64,000 bases of DNA from Microbacterium hydrocarbonoxydans (lineage in GTDB: Bacteria > Actinomycetota > Actinomycetes > Actinomycetales > Microbacteriaceae), in assembly GCF_011752045.1 (NCBI RefSeq), contig NZ_JAAKXW010000001.1, positions 434,001-498,000 of the forward strand, read 5' to 3'. Positions 33,710 to 42,862 of the stretch are shown piece by piece; position 1 is the stretch's first letter; the number at the start of each line of letters is the position of its first letter. Position numbers and translations under genes: made by a program. Under the pieces are notes generated by a model that was given only the letters and a program-made list of their open reading frames with translations, was not told the DNA's origin and ran no database searches.

Positions 33710-36061
33710 TCACGCCCCGACGTACTCCGCGAGGTGCTCCCCCGTGAGCGTCGACTTCTGGGATACCAGTTCGGCCGGAGTCCCCTCGAAGACGACGCGG
33801 CCGCCGTCGTGGCCGGCACCGGGGCCGATGTCGATGAGCCAGTCGGCGTGCGCCATCACGGCCTGGTGGTGCTCGATCACGATCACGGTCTTCCCGGAAT
33901 CGACCAGGCGATCCAGGAGGCTGAGGATGTTCTGCACGTCCGCGAGGTGGAGACCCGTCGTGGGCTCGTCGAGTACGTAGACGTCGCCCTTCTCCCCCAT
34001 CTGGATCGCCAGCTTGATGCGCTGACGCTCGCCGCCTGACAGCGTCGACAGCGGCTGCCCCAGGGAGAGGTAGCCGAGTCCCACGTCCTCGAGACGTCCG
34101 AGGATCGCCGCCGCGGCGGGCAGCTTGGCCTCCCCTTCGGAGAAGAACGCCCTCGCCTCGGATACCGGCAGGTCGAGCACCTCTGTGATGTCCTTGCCCG
34201 CGAGCCTGTACTCGAGCACGCTCGCCTGGAAGCGCTTGCCGCCGCAGTCCTCACATGGCGTCTCGATGGTGTCCATGAAGCCGAGCTCTGTGATGATGAC
34301 TCCGGCGCCCTTGCAGGTCGGGCAGGCGCCCTCGGAGTTCGCGCTGAAGAGCGCCGGCTTCACGCCGTTGGCCTTCGCGAACGCCTTGCGGATCGGCTCG
34401 AGCAGCCCCGTGTACGTGGCCGGGTTGCTGCGGCGGGATCCCTTGATCGCGCTCTGGTCGATCGACACGACGCCCTCGCGCTTCGAGACCGACCCGTGGA
34501 TCAGCGAGCTCTTGCCGGAGCCCGCGACGCCGGTGACGACCGTGAGCACGCCGGTCGGGATGTCGACGTCCACGTTCTGCAGGTTGTTGGCAGTCGCTCC
34601 GCGCACCTCGATCGCCCCGGTCGCGGCGCGCACGGCGCCCTTCAGCGTCGCCCGGTCGTCGAGATGGTTCCCGGTGCGGGTGCCGCTCGTCTTGAGACCC
34701 TCCACCGTGCCCTCGAAGCAGATCTCTCCACCCGCGCTGCCCGCACCGGGACCGAGGTCGACGACATGGTCGCCGATGGCGATCGTCTCGGGCTTGTGCT
34801 CCACGACGAGGACCGTGTTGCCCTTGTCGCGCAGCTTCAGCAGCAGCCCGTTCATCCGCTGGATGTCGTGCGGGTGCAGCCCGATCGTCGGCTCGTCGAA
34901 GACGTAGGTGACGTCCGTGAGGGAGGATCCGAGGTGGCGGAGCATCTTGATCCGCTGCGCCTCTCCCCCGGACAGCGTGCCTGACGGGCGCTCCAGCGAC
35001 AGGTACCCGAGGCCCAGGGTGACGAACGCGTCCAGATTGTGGCTGAGCGCTTCCAGCAGCGGCCCCGCCCCCGGAAGCGAGAGCCCGCGCACCCACTCGG
35101 CGAGGTCCGTTACCTGCATCCGGCAGGCGTCGGCGATGCTCACGCCCTCGATCTTCGACGAGCGGGCGCCCTCGGTGAGGCGGGTGCCGTCGCACTCCGG
35201 GCAGGTCGCGAACGTGGCCACGCGCTCGACGAACGCGCGGATGTGCGGTTGCAGCGCCTCGATGTCCTTCGACAGCATCGACTTGGTGATCTTCGGGATC
35301 AGGCCCTCATAGGTCATGTTGATCCCCGAGATCTTGACCTTGGTGACCTCGCCGTAGAGGAAGAGGTGCCGCTGCTTGTCCGTGAACGACGAGATCGGCT
35401 TGTCCGCCGGGTAGAACCCGGATTCCGAGAACCCCTTCACCATCCAGCCGTCGGCGGTGTACCCGGGCACCATGATCGCGCCCTCGTCGAGCGACTTCGA
35501 CTCGTCGACGATCTGCGCCAGGTCGAGATCGGACACCGCTCCCCTCCCCTCGCAGCGCGGGCACATGCCGCCGAGGTAGATCGCGTCCTTGACGATCTTC
35601 TTCTCTCCGCCCGGCCCGGTCATCACGCCGCTGGCCTTCTGCGTGGGGATGTTGAAGGAGAACGCCGTCGGGCCGCCGATGTACGGCTGTCCGAGCTTGG
35701 AGAAGAGGATCCGCAGCATCGCGTTCGCGTCGGTCACCGTGCCGACGGTCGATCGGGGGTTGGCTCCGAGCCGTTCCTGATCGACGATGATCGCCGTGGT
35801 CAGCCCCTCGAGCACGTCGACATCGGGGCGCGGCACCGACGGCATGAAGCCCTGTACGAACGCGCTGTACGTCTCGTCGATCATCCGCCGGGACTCGGCC
35901 GCGATGGTGTCGAACACCAGGGAGCTCTTCCCTGAGCCGGAGACCCCCGTGAACACCGTCAGGCGACGCTTCGGGATCTCGACGCTCACGTCCTTCAGGT
36001 TGTTCTCGCGTGCTCCCTGCACGCGGATCATGTCATGGCTGTCGGCGAGGTGCTGCGGCAT
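33710..36061 (-). CDS. UvrA-like ABC ATPase, short form lacking the UvrB-binding domain
   Basis: A 783-residue twin-ABC protein of the UvrA family. The first Walker A is GVSGSGKSS (about 39-47), and the second is GVAGSGKSS (about 517). Signatures are LSGGEAQRI and LSGGERQRI, with DEPTIGLHP and DEPTTGLHL at the Walker B sites. Zinc-type pairs CPRCEGRG, CPECDGTR, CPTCKGAG and CEDCGGKR are kept. True UvrA is about 950 residues, and the spacing between first Walker A and the insertion domain is too short for a UvrB-binding region. It therefore looks like the UvrA2/drug-resistance group (DrrC-like), and DNA lesion or intercalator handling is inferred. It follows a VOC gene by 18 bases. Confidence 0.88.
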   Translation of the reverse strand: MPQHLADSHDMIRVQGARENNLKDVSVEIPKRRLTVFTGVSGSGKSSLVFDTIAAESRRMIDETYSAFVQGFMPSVPRPDVDVLEGLTTAIIVDQERLGANPRSTVGTVTDANAMLRILFSKLGQPYIGGPTAFSFNIPTQKASGVMTGPGGEKKIVKDAIYLGGMCPRCEGRGAVSDLDLAQIVDESKSLDEGAIMVPGYTADGWMVKGFSESGFYPADKPISSFTDKQRHLFLYGEVTKVKISGINMTYEGLIPKITKSMLSKDIEALQPHIRAFVERVATFATCPECDGTRLTEGARSSKIEGVSIADACRMQVTDLAEWVRGLSLPGAGPLLEALSHNLDAFVTLGLGYLSLERPSGTLSGGEAQRIKMLRHLGSSLTDVTYVFDEPTIGLHPHDIQRMNGLLLKLRDKGNTVLVVEHKPETIAIGDHVVDLGPGAGSAGGEICFEGTVEGLKTSGTRTGNHLDDRATLKGAVRAATGAIEVRGATANNLQNVDVDIPTGVLTVVTGVAGSGKSSLIHGSVSKREGVVSIDQSAIKGSRRSNPATYTGLLEPIRKAFAKANGVKPALFSANSEGACPTCKGAGVIITELGFMDTIETPCEDCGGKRFQASVLEYRLAGKDITEVLDLPVSEARAFFSEGEAKLPAAAAILGRLEDVGLGYLSLGQPLSTLSGGERQRIKLAIQMGEKGDVYVLDEPTTGLHLADVQNILSLLDRLVDSGKTVIVIEHHQAVMAHADWLIDIGPGAGHDGGRVVFEGTPAELVSQKSTLTGEHLAEYVGA

Positions 36062-36079
36062 CCTTGTCCTCTTCTCTCC

Positions 36080-36490
36080 TCAGGCGCTCTGCTGGAGACG
36101 CACCATGTTGCCGGCCGGGTCTCGGAACGCGCAGTCCCGGATGCCGTACGGCTGGTCGATCGGCTCCTGGACGACGTCTGCGCCCTTGGCCTCGATCTCA
36201 GCGTAAGCGGCATCCACGTCCGGCGTCGCGAGCACGATCCCGCCGTAGCTGCCCTTCGCCATGAGCTCGAGGATGGTCGCACGCTCGGACTCGCTGATCC
36301 CCGGGTCGACCGCGGGCGGCGTGAGGACGATCGCGGTGTCGGGCTGGCCGACGGGGCCGACGGTCACCCAGCGCATCTGCTCGTAGCCGACGTCCTTGCG
36401 GACCTCGAATCCGAGGATGTCGCGGTAGAAGGCCACCGAGGCCTCGGCGTCGGTATGCGGGAGGAAACTGGCGTTGATGGAGATGTTCAT
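36080..36490 (-). CDS. VOC (glyoxalase/bleomycin-resistance fold) protein
   Basis: A 136-residue protein with two beta-alpha-beta-beta-beta modules: SINASFLPHTDAEASVAFYRDILGF in the first (given by its ends) and YGGIVLATPDVDAAYAEIEAKGADVV, CAFRDPAGNMVRL in the second. Such proteins bind metals, toxins or small substrates, and bleomycin-resistance proteins share the fold. The ATG at 36490 is chosen because an upstream ATG at 36508 would overlap the AraC gene. It lies between the AraC regulator and the UvrA-like gene, so a shared role in tolerance of a DNA-damaging compound is plausible but not shown. Confidence 0.85.
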   Translation of the reverse strand: MNISINASFLPHTDAEASVAFYRDILGFEVRKDVGYEQMRWVTVGPVGQPDTAIVLTPPAVDPGISESERATILELMAKGSYGGIVLATPDVDAAYAEIEAKGADVVQEPIDQPYGIRDCAFRDPAGNMVRLQQSA

Positions 36491-36500
36491 GTCCCCGACG

Positions 36501-36935
<435 letters not shown>

Positions 36936-37072
36936 CCCTCGATCCTGCCATGACGGCTCATCTCCCTCCGTGAACCCGCGCGACGCGGTGCGGCAGGCCC
37001 TCCCCCGTTTCGCGCCAGGCGGCGCTACGCTGACAGCGTCCTCACAGGGTCCTCTCAGAAAGGGGCACATCC

Positions 37073-37666
37073 ATGTCTGAACTGATCGCCGACGCGAAGT
37101 CGGTCTTCAAGAGCATCCGCATATCCCTCGCGGTCTCCGGCGCGCTGGCTCTGCTGGCCGGCATCGTCCTGCTCGTCTGGCCGGTGAAGTCCGCCGTGAT
37201 TGTCACGGGGATCTTCGCCTCCTACCTCATCATCGCCGGACTGGTCTACATCGGTCTCGGCATCTTCTCGGGCGCCAAGGGCGGCTGGGCGCGCGTCGGA
37301 CACATCCTGCTCGGCCTGCTGTACATCGTCGCAGGCGTCATCGCGTTCGCCAACCTGGGCGCCGCGGCCGCGACGCTCGCGATCGTCGTGGTCGTCTTCA
37401 TCGGCATCAGCTGGATCGTCGACGGCGTCGTCTCCCTGACCCTGCTCGGCAGCGACGGCTCCCGGGTGTGGACCTTCGTCTACGCCCTCCTCAGCCTGTT
37501 CGCGGGCATCTACGTGCTCTTCAACGTGCTCGCGGCAGGCGTCGTTCTCTGGATCTTCCTCGGAGCGTCGCTCGTCGTCCTCGGCGTCGTCCAGATCGTC
37601 CGCGCCATCACGCTGGGACGGGACGCCAAGGCGGTCGCCGACGCGTTCAGAGCGGATGCCGAATAG
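37073..37666 (+). CDS. HdeD-like DUF308 membrane protein
   Basis: A 197-residue membrane protein with six hydrophobic helices in three pairs, the repeat structure of DUF308/HdeD proteins. Short lengths such as GIVLLVWPVKSAVIVTGIF and GIYVLFNVLAAGVVLWIFLG are typical of the repeat. HdeD is linked to acid resistance in E. coli; for actinobacterial members the role is unknown. A GAAAGGGG ribosome-binding site precedes the ATG, and a -10-like TACGCT lies about 45 bases upstream. A strong hairpin follows the gene. Confidence 0.85.
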   Translation: MSELIADAKSVFKSIRISLAVSGALALLAGIVLLVWPVKSAVIVTGIFASYLIIAGLVYIGLGIFSGAKGGWARVGHILLGLLYIVAGVIAFANLGAAAATLAIVVVVFIGISWIVDGVVSLTLLGSDGSRVWTFVYALLSLFAGIYVLFNVLAAGVVLWIFLGASLVVLGVVQIVRAITLGRDAKAVADAFRADAE

Positions 37667-37687
37667 GCGATCCTCTCGCACACGGAT

Positions 37688-37720
37688 CGGCCCCGTCCTG
37701 CACAGCGCAGGACGGGGCCG
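37688..37720. terminator. Bidirectional hairpin terminator
   Basis: Perfect 13-bp stem: CGGCCCCGTCCTG at 37688-37700 with its complement at 37708-37720, 7-base loop. It separates the convergent HdeD-like and SDR genes. Confidence 0.75.
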
Positions 37721-37739
37721 ACACGTTGCGGCTCTCAGG

Positions 37740-38504
37740 TCACTCCGCCGCGAAGGCGCTGACGTCTCCGACCAGGCGCGTGTTGTCCGCCGGCACGGGG
37801 TCGACGACGGCCTGAGCGACCTCGGCGGCGAACTCCGATACGTTGTAGAGCTTGCCTGCCGACTCACGGCGCTCGGCGATGGCGCCGGGGTTCGCGCGCT
37901 CGAGCAGGGTCGCGGTGATCGTGCCCTCGATCATGTCGCCGGAAACGACCGTGAAGCCGATCCCCTTCTCGGCGAGGCCAGGGATCAGCTCGCGCAGCGC
38001 ATCCTCGCCCGCGCGCTTGGACAGCGCGACGGGCTCGTACTCGGGCATGGTCGGCGTCGTGCGGATGAAGTGGGCCTGGTGGCTGGTGACGAACACGACG
38101 CGGGAGCCCTCGCCCATGAGGGGCGTGGCTGCGTTCAGCACGTTCAGCTGCGCGTCACGGTTGAGGGTCAGGGCGTAGTCCTCTGCCATGCCCGACTCCA
38201 TGCCGCCGGAGGCGTTCAGCACGAGAACGTCGAGGCGCCCGAACTCGGCCTTCACCGCGTCGAACATGCTCGCGACGGATGCCGGGTCGGTGAGGTCGGC
38301 GCCCACGACGAGCACGCGCCGGCCGAGCTCGCGCAGCTCGTTCGCGAGCTTCTCCGCGCGGGGCGCCTTGTTGCGGTAGTTGATGACGACGTCAGCACCT
38401 GCCTCCGCGAGGTAGCGGACGGTGTCGGCGCCGATGCCCCGCGACGAGCCGGTGACAAGGGCGACCTTGCCGTCGAGGGAACCTGCGGGAAGAACGTCGG
38501 TCAC
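37740..38504 (-). CDS. SDR family protein with an altered catalytic tyrosine site
   Basis: A 254-residue short-chain dehydrogenase fold. The NAD(P) loop is ALVTGSSRGIG (about 15-25) and the strand-4 motif is LNASGG. The catalytic Ser is Ser141 in FVTSHQ and a lysine is present at Lys163. The residue four before that lysine is Val159, not Tyr; the nearest tyrosine is Tyr156, in EYEPVALSK. The usual YxxxK pair is therefore not intact, so activity is uncertain. GTG start with GAGGAG upstream. It is divergent from the NfeD-SPFH operon. Confidence 0.83.
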   Translation of the reverse strand: MTDVLPAGSLDGKVALVTGSSRGIGADTVRYLAEAGADVVINYRNKAPRAEKLANELRELGRRVLVVGADLTDPASVASMFDAVKAEFGRLDVLVLNASGGMESGMAEDYALTLNRDAQLNVLNAATPLMGEGSRVVFVTSHQAHFIRTTPTMPEYEPVALSKRAGEDALRELIPGLAEKGIGFTVVSGDMIEGTITATLLERANPGAIAERRESAGKLYNVSEFAAEVAQAVVDPVPADNTRLVGDVSAFAAE

Positions 38505-38627
38505 GGTGACTCCTCATGATGCGCGAATCGCCGTGATCGCACGGCTCACTCACATTACCAAGCGACCCCTTCGTCGCGCGGGGATCGCATCCTCCCTGCG
38601 TGATAGGTTGACCGCAAAGGAGGCCGC

Positions 38628-39101
38628 ATGGACAACTTCGCAACCTTCGTGACGTTCATCGACCAATGGGCCTGGATCGGGTGGCTGGTCCTGATCGCCG
38701 TGTTCCTCGTGATCGAGATGCTGTCGCTCGACTTCACGTTCCTCATGCTGAGCTTCGGCGGCGCGGTCGGTCTCGTCACCGATCTCGTCGGGCTGCCCGT
38801 GTGGGCGCAGGTGATCGTCGCCGCCGCGGCGGCCGCCCTCTTCATCCTCTTCCTCCGGCCGCCGCTCCTGCGGCGTCTGCGGCGCGGGGAGGATCCGACC
38901 AAGTCCAACGTCGACGCGCTGATCGACCTCCGCGGCATCGCGCTGCACGAGATCACCCAGGTCTCCGGTCAGGTCAAGCTGAGCAACGGCGACACCTGGA
39001 CCGCTCGCACCGCCGGCACCATGCCGATCCCGCAGGGCGCGACCGTCGCCATCAGCGAGATCAACGGCGCCACCGCCATCGTCCGTCCCGTCAACGACTA
39101 G
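38628..39101 (+). CDS. NfeD family membrane protein
   Basis: A 157-residue protein with two or three membrane helices (about 13-34 and 42-82) followed by a C-terminal OB-fold domain (about 95-155: IDLRGIALHEI, GQVKLSNGDTWTART, IPQGATVAISEI). NfeD proteins partner SPFH/stomatin proteins, and the next gene encodes one, 8 bases downstream. It is the short form without the ClpP-like protease domain. Together they probably organise membrane microdomains. AAGGAGG precedes the ATG. Confidence 0.9.
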   Translation: MDNFATFVTFIDQWAWIGWLVLIAVFLVIEMLSLDFTFLMLSFGGAVGLVTDLVGLPVWAQVIVAAAAAALFILFLRPPLLRRLRRGEDPTKSNVDALIDLRGIALHEITQVSGQVKLSNGDTWTARTAGTMPIPQGATVAISEINGATAIVRPVND

Positions 39102-39109
39102 GAGAACCA

Positions 39110-40036
39110 GTGGACGACTCATCGCTCATCCCGACCGCGATCGGCTGGATCCTCGCGATCGCCGTCCTCATCTTCGTGGTGGTGACCATCGCCCGGTCCA
39201 TCCGCATCATCCCGCAGGCCACGGCCGGCGTGGTGGAGCGTCTCGGGCGGTACCACAAGACCCTCATGCCCGGTCTGAACATCCTCGTGCCGTTCATCGA
39301 CCGGCTGCGCCCGCTCATCGACATGCGCGAGCAGGTCGTGTCGTTCCCGCCGCAGCCGGTGATCACCGAGGACAACCTCGTCGTCTCCATCGACACGGTC
39401 GTCTACTTCCAGGTGACGGATGCTCGCGCCGCGACCTATGAGATCGCCAACTACCTCGGGGCGGTCGAGCAGCTCACCACGACCACGCTCCGCAACGTGG
39501 TCGGCGGCCTGAACCTCGAGGAGGCGCTCACCAGCCGCGACAACATCAACGGCCAGCTGCGCGTCGTCCTCGACGAGGCGACCGGCAAGTGGGGCATCCG
39601 CGTCGGCCGCGTCGAGCTGAAGGCGATCGACCCGCCCGTCTCCATCCAGGACTCGATGGAGAAGCAGATGCGCGCCGAGCGCGACCGTCGCGCGGCGATC
39701 CTCACGGCCGAGGGCTCGAAGCAGTCGCAGATCCTCGAGGCCGAGGGGCAGCGCCAGGCGGCGATCCTCCAGGCCGAGGGCGACAAGCAGGCCGCGGTGC
39801 TCCGGGCGCAGGGTGAGGCCGAGGCGATCCAGAACGTCTTCAGTGCCATCCACCAGGGGCAGCCGGACGACAAGCTCCTCGCCTACCAGTACCTGCAGAT
39901 GCTCCCGAAGATCAGCGAGAGCCAGTCGAGCAAGCTGTGGATCATCCCCAGCGAGCTCACGGAGGCGCTCAAGGGAATCGGCAGCGCGTTCACGCCGAAG
40001 CCGGGGCAGACACCGAACAGCACTCCTGGCGCGTGA
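39110..40036 (+). CDS. SPFH/stomatin-prohibitin family protein
   Basis: A 308-residue membrane-anchored protein: one N-terminal helix (about 9-28), the band-7/SPFH domain (about 30-190, with RIIPQATAGVVERLGRYH and MREQVVSFPPQPVIT), then a long Ala/Glu/Gln-rich coiled coil (about 195-250) and a C-terminal part LPKISESQSSKLWIIPSE. It is the paraslipin type that pairs with NfeD. GTG start preceded by AGGAGA that overlaps the NfeD stop. Its own stop overlaps the GDPD start by 4 bases. It probably forms large oligomeric cages at the membrane. Confidence 0.93.
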   Translation: MDDSSLIPTAIGWILAIAVLIFVVVTIARSIRIIPQATAGVVERLGRYHKTLMPGLNILVPFIDRLRPLIDMREQVVSFPPQPVITEDNLVVSIDTVVYFQVTDARAATYEIANYLGAVEQLTTTTLRNVVGGLNLEEALTSRDNINGQLRVVLDEATGKWGIRVGRVELKAIDPPVSIQDSMEKQMRAERDRRAAILTAEGSKQSQILEAEGQRQAAILQAEGDKQAAVLRAQGEAEAIQNVFSAIHQGQPDDKLLAYQYLQMLPKISESQSSKLWIIPSELTEALKGIGSAFTPKPGQTPNSTPGA

Positions 40037-40809
40037 CGCACCCGTACTTCGACACGGCACGGCACCCTCGGGTCCTCGCTCACCGCGGTCTGGTGACCGC
40101 AGCGGGCGAGGACTCCGGTGTCTGGGAGAATTCGGCCGCCGCGTTCGCGGCCGCCCACGCCGCCGGGGTCGAGTACATCGAGACCGACTGCCGTGTCACC
40201 GCCGACGGCGACGTGGTGCTGTTCCACGACGACACGCTGACACGCCTGACCGGTGACTCTCGCCGCGTCTCCGCGGTGCGCACCAGGGAGTTGCGGGAGA
40301 TGTTCTCCGCGCACGGCGGGCTGCTGACCGCCGCGGAGGCCCTCGACGCCTTCCCCGGCATCCGCTTCAACATCGATGTGAAGACGGATGCCGCGGCCGG
40401 CCCGCTGGGCGCCATCGTGGCGCCGTACGCCGAGCGGGTGCTCGTCACGAGCTTCTCCGACACCCGCCGCCGCACGGCACTGGCCTCCGCCCTCGGCGCG
40501 GGCGCCGAGGTGCGTCCTGCCACGTCGGGCGGCAGCGGCACCATCGCCTCGCTCCGCGCGCTCTCGGCCGCCCGCCTCTCCCCCGCCCGCGCCCTCCGGG
40601 GGATCGACGCGGTGCAGATCCCCGAATTCCAGGGCCGCCTGCGCGTCCTCACACCCGCCCTCCTCCGCGCCGCCCAGCGCCATGGCGTCGAGGTTCACGT
40701 CTGGACGGTGAACGACCCCGCGGACATGACCCGCCTGATCGGGGCGGGCGTCGACGGCATCGTGTCGGACCGTGCCGACCTCGCCCTGACGACCCTCGCG
40801 CGCGATTGA
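40033..40809 (+). CDS. Glycerophosphodiester phosphodiesterase family protein
   Basis: A 258-residue TIM-barrel enzyme that releases glycerol 3-phosphate from glycerophosphodiesters. It has VLAHRG (catalytic His), GVWENSAAAF (Glu), YIETDCRVTADGDVVLFHDDTL (metal Glu/Asp and second His; given by its ends) and VHVWTVND near the end. There is no signal peptide, so it is probably cytosolic. GTG start overlapping the SPFH stop by 4 bases; longer frames lie inside that gene. It fits phospholipid recycling alongside the membrane proteins upstream. Confidence 0.92.
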   Translation: MTHPYFDTARHPRVLAHRGLVTAAGEDSGVWENSAAAFAAAHAAGVEYIETDCRVTADGDVVLFHDDTLTRLTGDSRRVSAVRTRELREMFSAHGGLLTAAEALDAFPGIRFNIDVKTDAAAGPLGAIVAPYAERVLVTSFSDTRRRTALASALGAGAEVRPATSGGSGTIASLRALSAARLSPARALRGIDAVQIPEFQGRLRVLTPALLRAAQRHGVEVHVWTVNDPADMTRLIGAGVDGIVSDRADLALTTLARD

Positions 40810-40914
40810 CCCTTCGCGCTGGGATTCCGCTGTGAATCCTGCCTGGATTCCCCCTCCTCGGATGAAGCGCACAGGCTCGAGCGTTATACCTGACAGCGAC
40901 GAGAGGACCACACA

Positions 40915-41298
40915 ATGGCAGATCGCAGCCTGCGCGGCATCCGACTCGGCGCCCAGAGCCTACAGAGCGAAGAGGGCGTCGTTTTCATGGAGCGCCGTGA
41001 GACCACCTACACCTGTGACGCATGCGGCCACGTCACGAACCTCATGTTCGCGGCGGACGCCGAGCCGCCGCAGACCTGGGAGTGCCGTGCCTGTGGCGCG
41101 GACGCCCGCCTGAACGTCGACGGCCAGGCCGTGACGCTCGACACCAGCGATGAGAAGGCCGCCCGCACCCACTGGGACATGCTGATGGAGCGCCGCACGC
41201 GCGCCGAGCTCGAGGAGCTCCTGGAGGAGCGCCTCGCCTACATCCGCAGCCGCCGGGGTGCCGGCGAGGACCCCACCCGCGAGAAGATCGGCGCCTAA
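40915..41298 (+). CDS. rbpA: RNA polymerase-binding protein RbpA
   Basis: Actinobacterial RNA polymerase partner that stabilises promoter complexes of the housekeeping sigma factor. The 127-residue protein starts ADRSLRGIRLGAQSLQSEEG, has a zinc-ribbon with Cys34, Cys37, Cys57 and Cys60, and ends with the helical sigma-interaction part THWDMLMERRTRAELEELLE. GAGAGGA lies before the ATG, and TATACC at 40885-40890 may be a -10 box. Its stop overlaps the convergent lnt gene by 4 bases. The rbpA-lnt adjacency is common in actinobacteria. Confidence 0.95.
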   Translation: MADRSLRGIRLGAQSLQSEEGVVFMERRETTYTCDACGHVTNLMFAADAEPPQTWECRACGADARLNVDGQAVTLDTSDEKAARTHWDMLMERRTRAELEELLEERLAYIRSRRGAGEDPTREKIGA

Positions 41299-42860
41299 GG
41301 CCGACGACGGGCGCGCCACCACCCGACGATCAGCGCGCCCAGCCCGCCCCACAGCAGCAGCTGCTGCAGCCAGGGGCCGACGACGACACCCGCCGTGAGG
41401 CCGGAACGCAGCTCGACATCCTTGAGCAGCGCTCCGGCCTCATCCGCGTCCAGCCGGCTGACCGTCGACCCGTCGGCGCGGATGATCTGACTGGTGCCGA
41501 CGGTCGAGACGTTGACCACGCTGCGGCCGGTCTCGATGGCGCGCATCCGCGCGAACGCGAGCTGCTGCAGGTTCTCGTCCGTGCCTCGGAAGTCCGCGTT
41601 GTTCGTCTGGAACACGAGCACCTGGGCCCCGTCGGCGATGCCGGCGGAGATCACGTCGTCGTAGATCACGTCGAAGCAGATCGCGAGGCCGATCGGCACG
41701 CCGTCGACCTCGACCGTCGGCGAGTTCGAGCCCGGCGTGTAGTCACGCTGCAGCAGTCCGATGAGGTCCGGGGCGAGCGCGTTGTAGAACGCGCGATCGG
41801 GCACGTACTCGCCGAACGGCACCGGATGCCGCTTGTCGTGGATCTGGCCGGCCTCGTCGTCGGCTGTCCACAGCATCGAGGTGTTGTAGAAGCGGTCATC
41901 CCTGGCGGTCGCGGCGTTCGCGAGCAGTGGCGCCCCGATGCGCGCGGAGACGAGGCTCATCCGGCGCGCGATGGTTTCGTACTCGAAGGGATCCGCGTCC
42001 AGGGAGCCCTCCGGCCACACCAGCAGGTCCACGTCCTCGCCGTACAGCGGCTCGGTCGCATCGGTCTGCGCCTGGATCACCGCGAACGGCTCCCGTTCGT
42101 CGAAGTAGCCCGTCGGGCCGTTGCCCTGCACGGCGGCGATCCGCATGGAACCGGTCGACGACGTCGGGAAGAGCGGCGTGAACAGCAGCACCACGACGAC
42201 GACCGCCGGTGCGGCGAGGGCAGCCGGGCGGACCCACGCCCGGAGCCGCACGATCTCGCCGATCATCGCCACCAAGAGGACCATGAGGAAGCTCAGGCCG
42301 CTGATACCCACCCAGGACGAGAGATGGGCCAGCGGACTCTCCGCCTGAGTCATGCCGAGTCGCGCCCAGGGGAAGCCGCCGTACGGCCAGGAGCCGACGA
42401 AGAGCTCGCGACCCACCCAGAGGGCGGCGACGACGGCGGGCAGCCCCAGCAGTCTGCCTGCGCGTCCCGGGAAGGCGCGTGGCATCCACCGGTACGCGAG
42501 GGCGATCGGGACCGCCGCCAGCGCCGTGAGTCCGCCTTCGACGACGCTCAGCGCCGCCCACGGGACCGGACCGAGATAACGGGCCGTGAAGGACACCAGT
42601 AGACCGAAGAACGGGATGCCGTAGACGGCGCCCACCAGCAGCGCTCCCCCCACCCGGCGGCCGTTGAGCGCCAGAAGCAGAAGGGCGGTCGCGGGGAACG
42701 CAAGCCCCCAGATCCCGGTGTCCGGGTAGGCGAGATCCATCAGCAGCGCCGCGCCGCCGGCTGCCAGGACGGCGGCCCAGAGCGGCAGCGGGGCGCGTGG
42801 AAGCGGTGGGAGCACGCGCCGTGGGCGTGGGCGCGCAGGAGAATCACGCATCGCCGTCAT
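41295..42860 (-). CDS. lnt: Apolipoprotein N-acyltransferase
   Basis: Membrane enzyme that N-acylates the lipidated cysteine of lipoproteins after Lgt and LspA action. The 521-residue protein has about seven N-terminal helices (about 24-215) and a C-terminal nitrilase-type domain (about 225-480). The catalytic triad is visible: Glu in LVWPEGS, Lys in DKRHPVPFGEYVP and Cys in LAICFDVIYDD. A last helix precedes an Arg-rich end. The ATG at 42860 lies 2 bases after the helY stop; ATG 42851 is an alternative. No Ppm1-type mannosyltransferase domain is fused, unlike in mycobacteria. Confidence 0.93.
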   Translation of the reverse strand: MTAMRDSPARPRPRRVLPPLPRAPLPLWAAVLAAGGAALLMDLAYPDTGIWGLAFPATALLLLALNGRRVGGALLVGAVYGIPFFGLLVSFTARYLGPVPWAALSVVEGGLTALAAVPIALAYRWMPRAFPGRAGRLLGLPAVVAALWVGRELFVGSWPYGGFPWARLGMTQAESPLAHLSSWVGISGLSFLMVLLVAMIGEIVRLRAWVRPAALAAPAVVVVVLLFTPLFPTSSTGSMRIAAVQGNGPTGYFDEREPFAVIQAQTDATEPLYGEDVDLLVWPEGSLDADPFEYETIARRMSLVSARIGAPLLANAATARDDRFYNTSMLWTADDEAGQIHDKRHPVPFGEYVPDRAFYNALAPDLIGLLQRDYTPGSNSPTVEVDGVPIGLAICFDVIYDDVISAGIADGAQVLVFQTNNADFRGTDENLQQLAFARMRAIETGRSVVNVSTVGTSQIIRADGSTVSRLDADEAGALLKDVELRSGLTAGVVVGPWLQQLLLWGGLGALIVGWWRARRRP

Positions 42861-42862
42861 GC

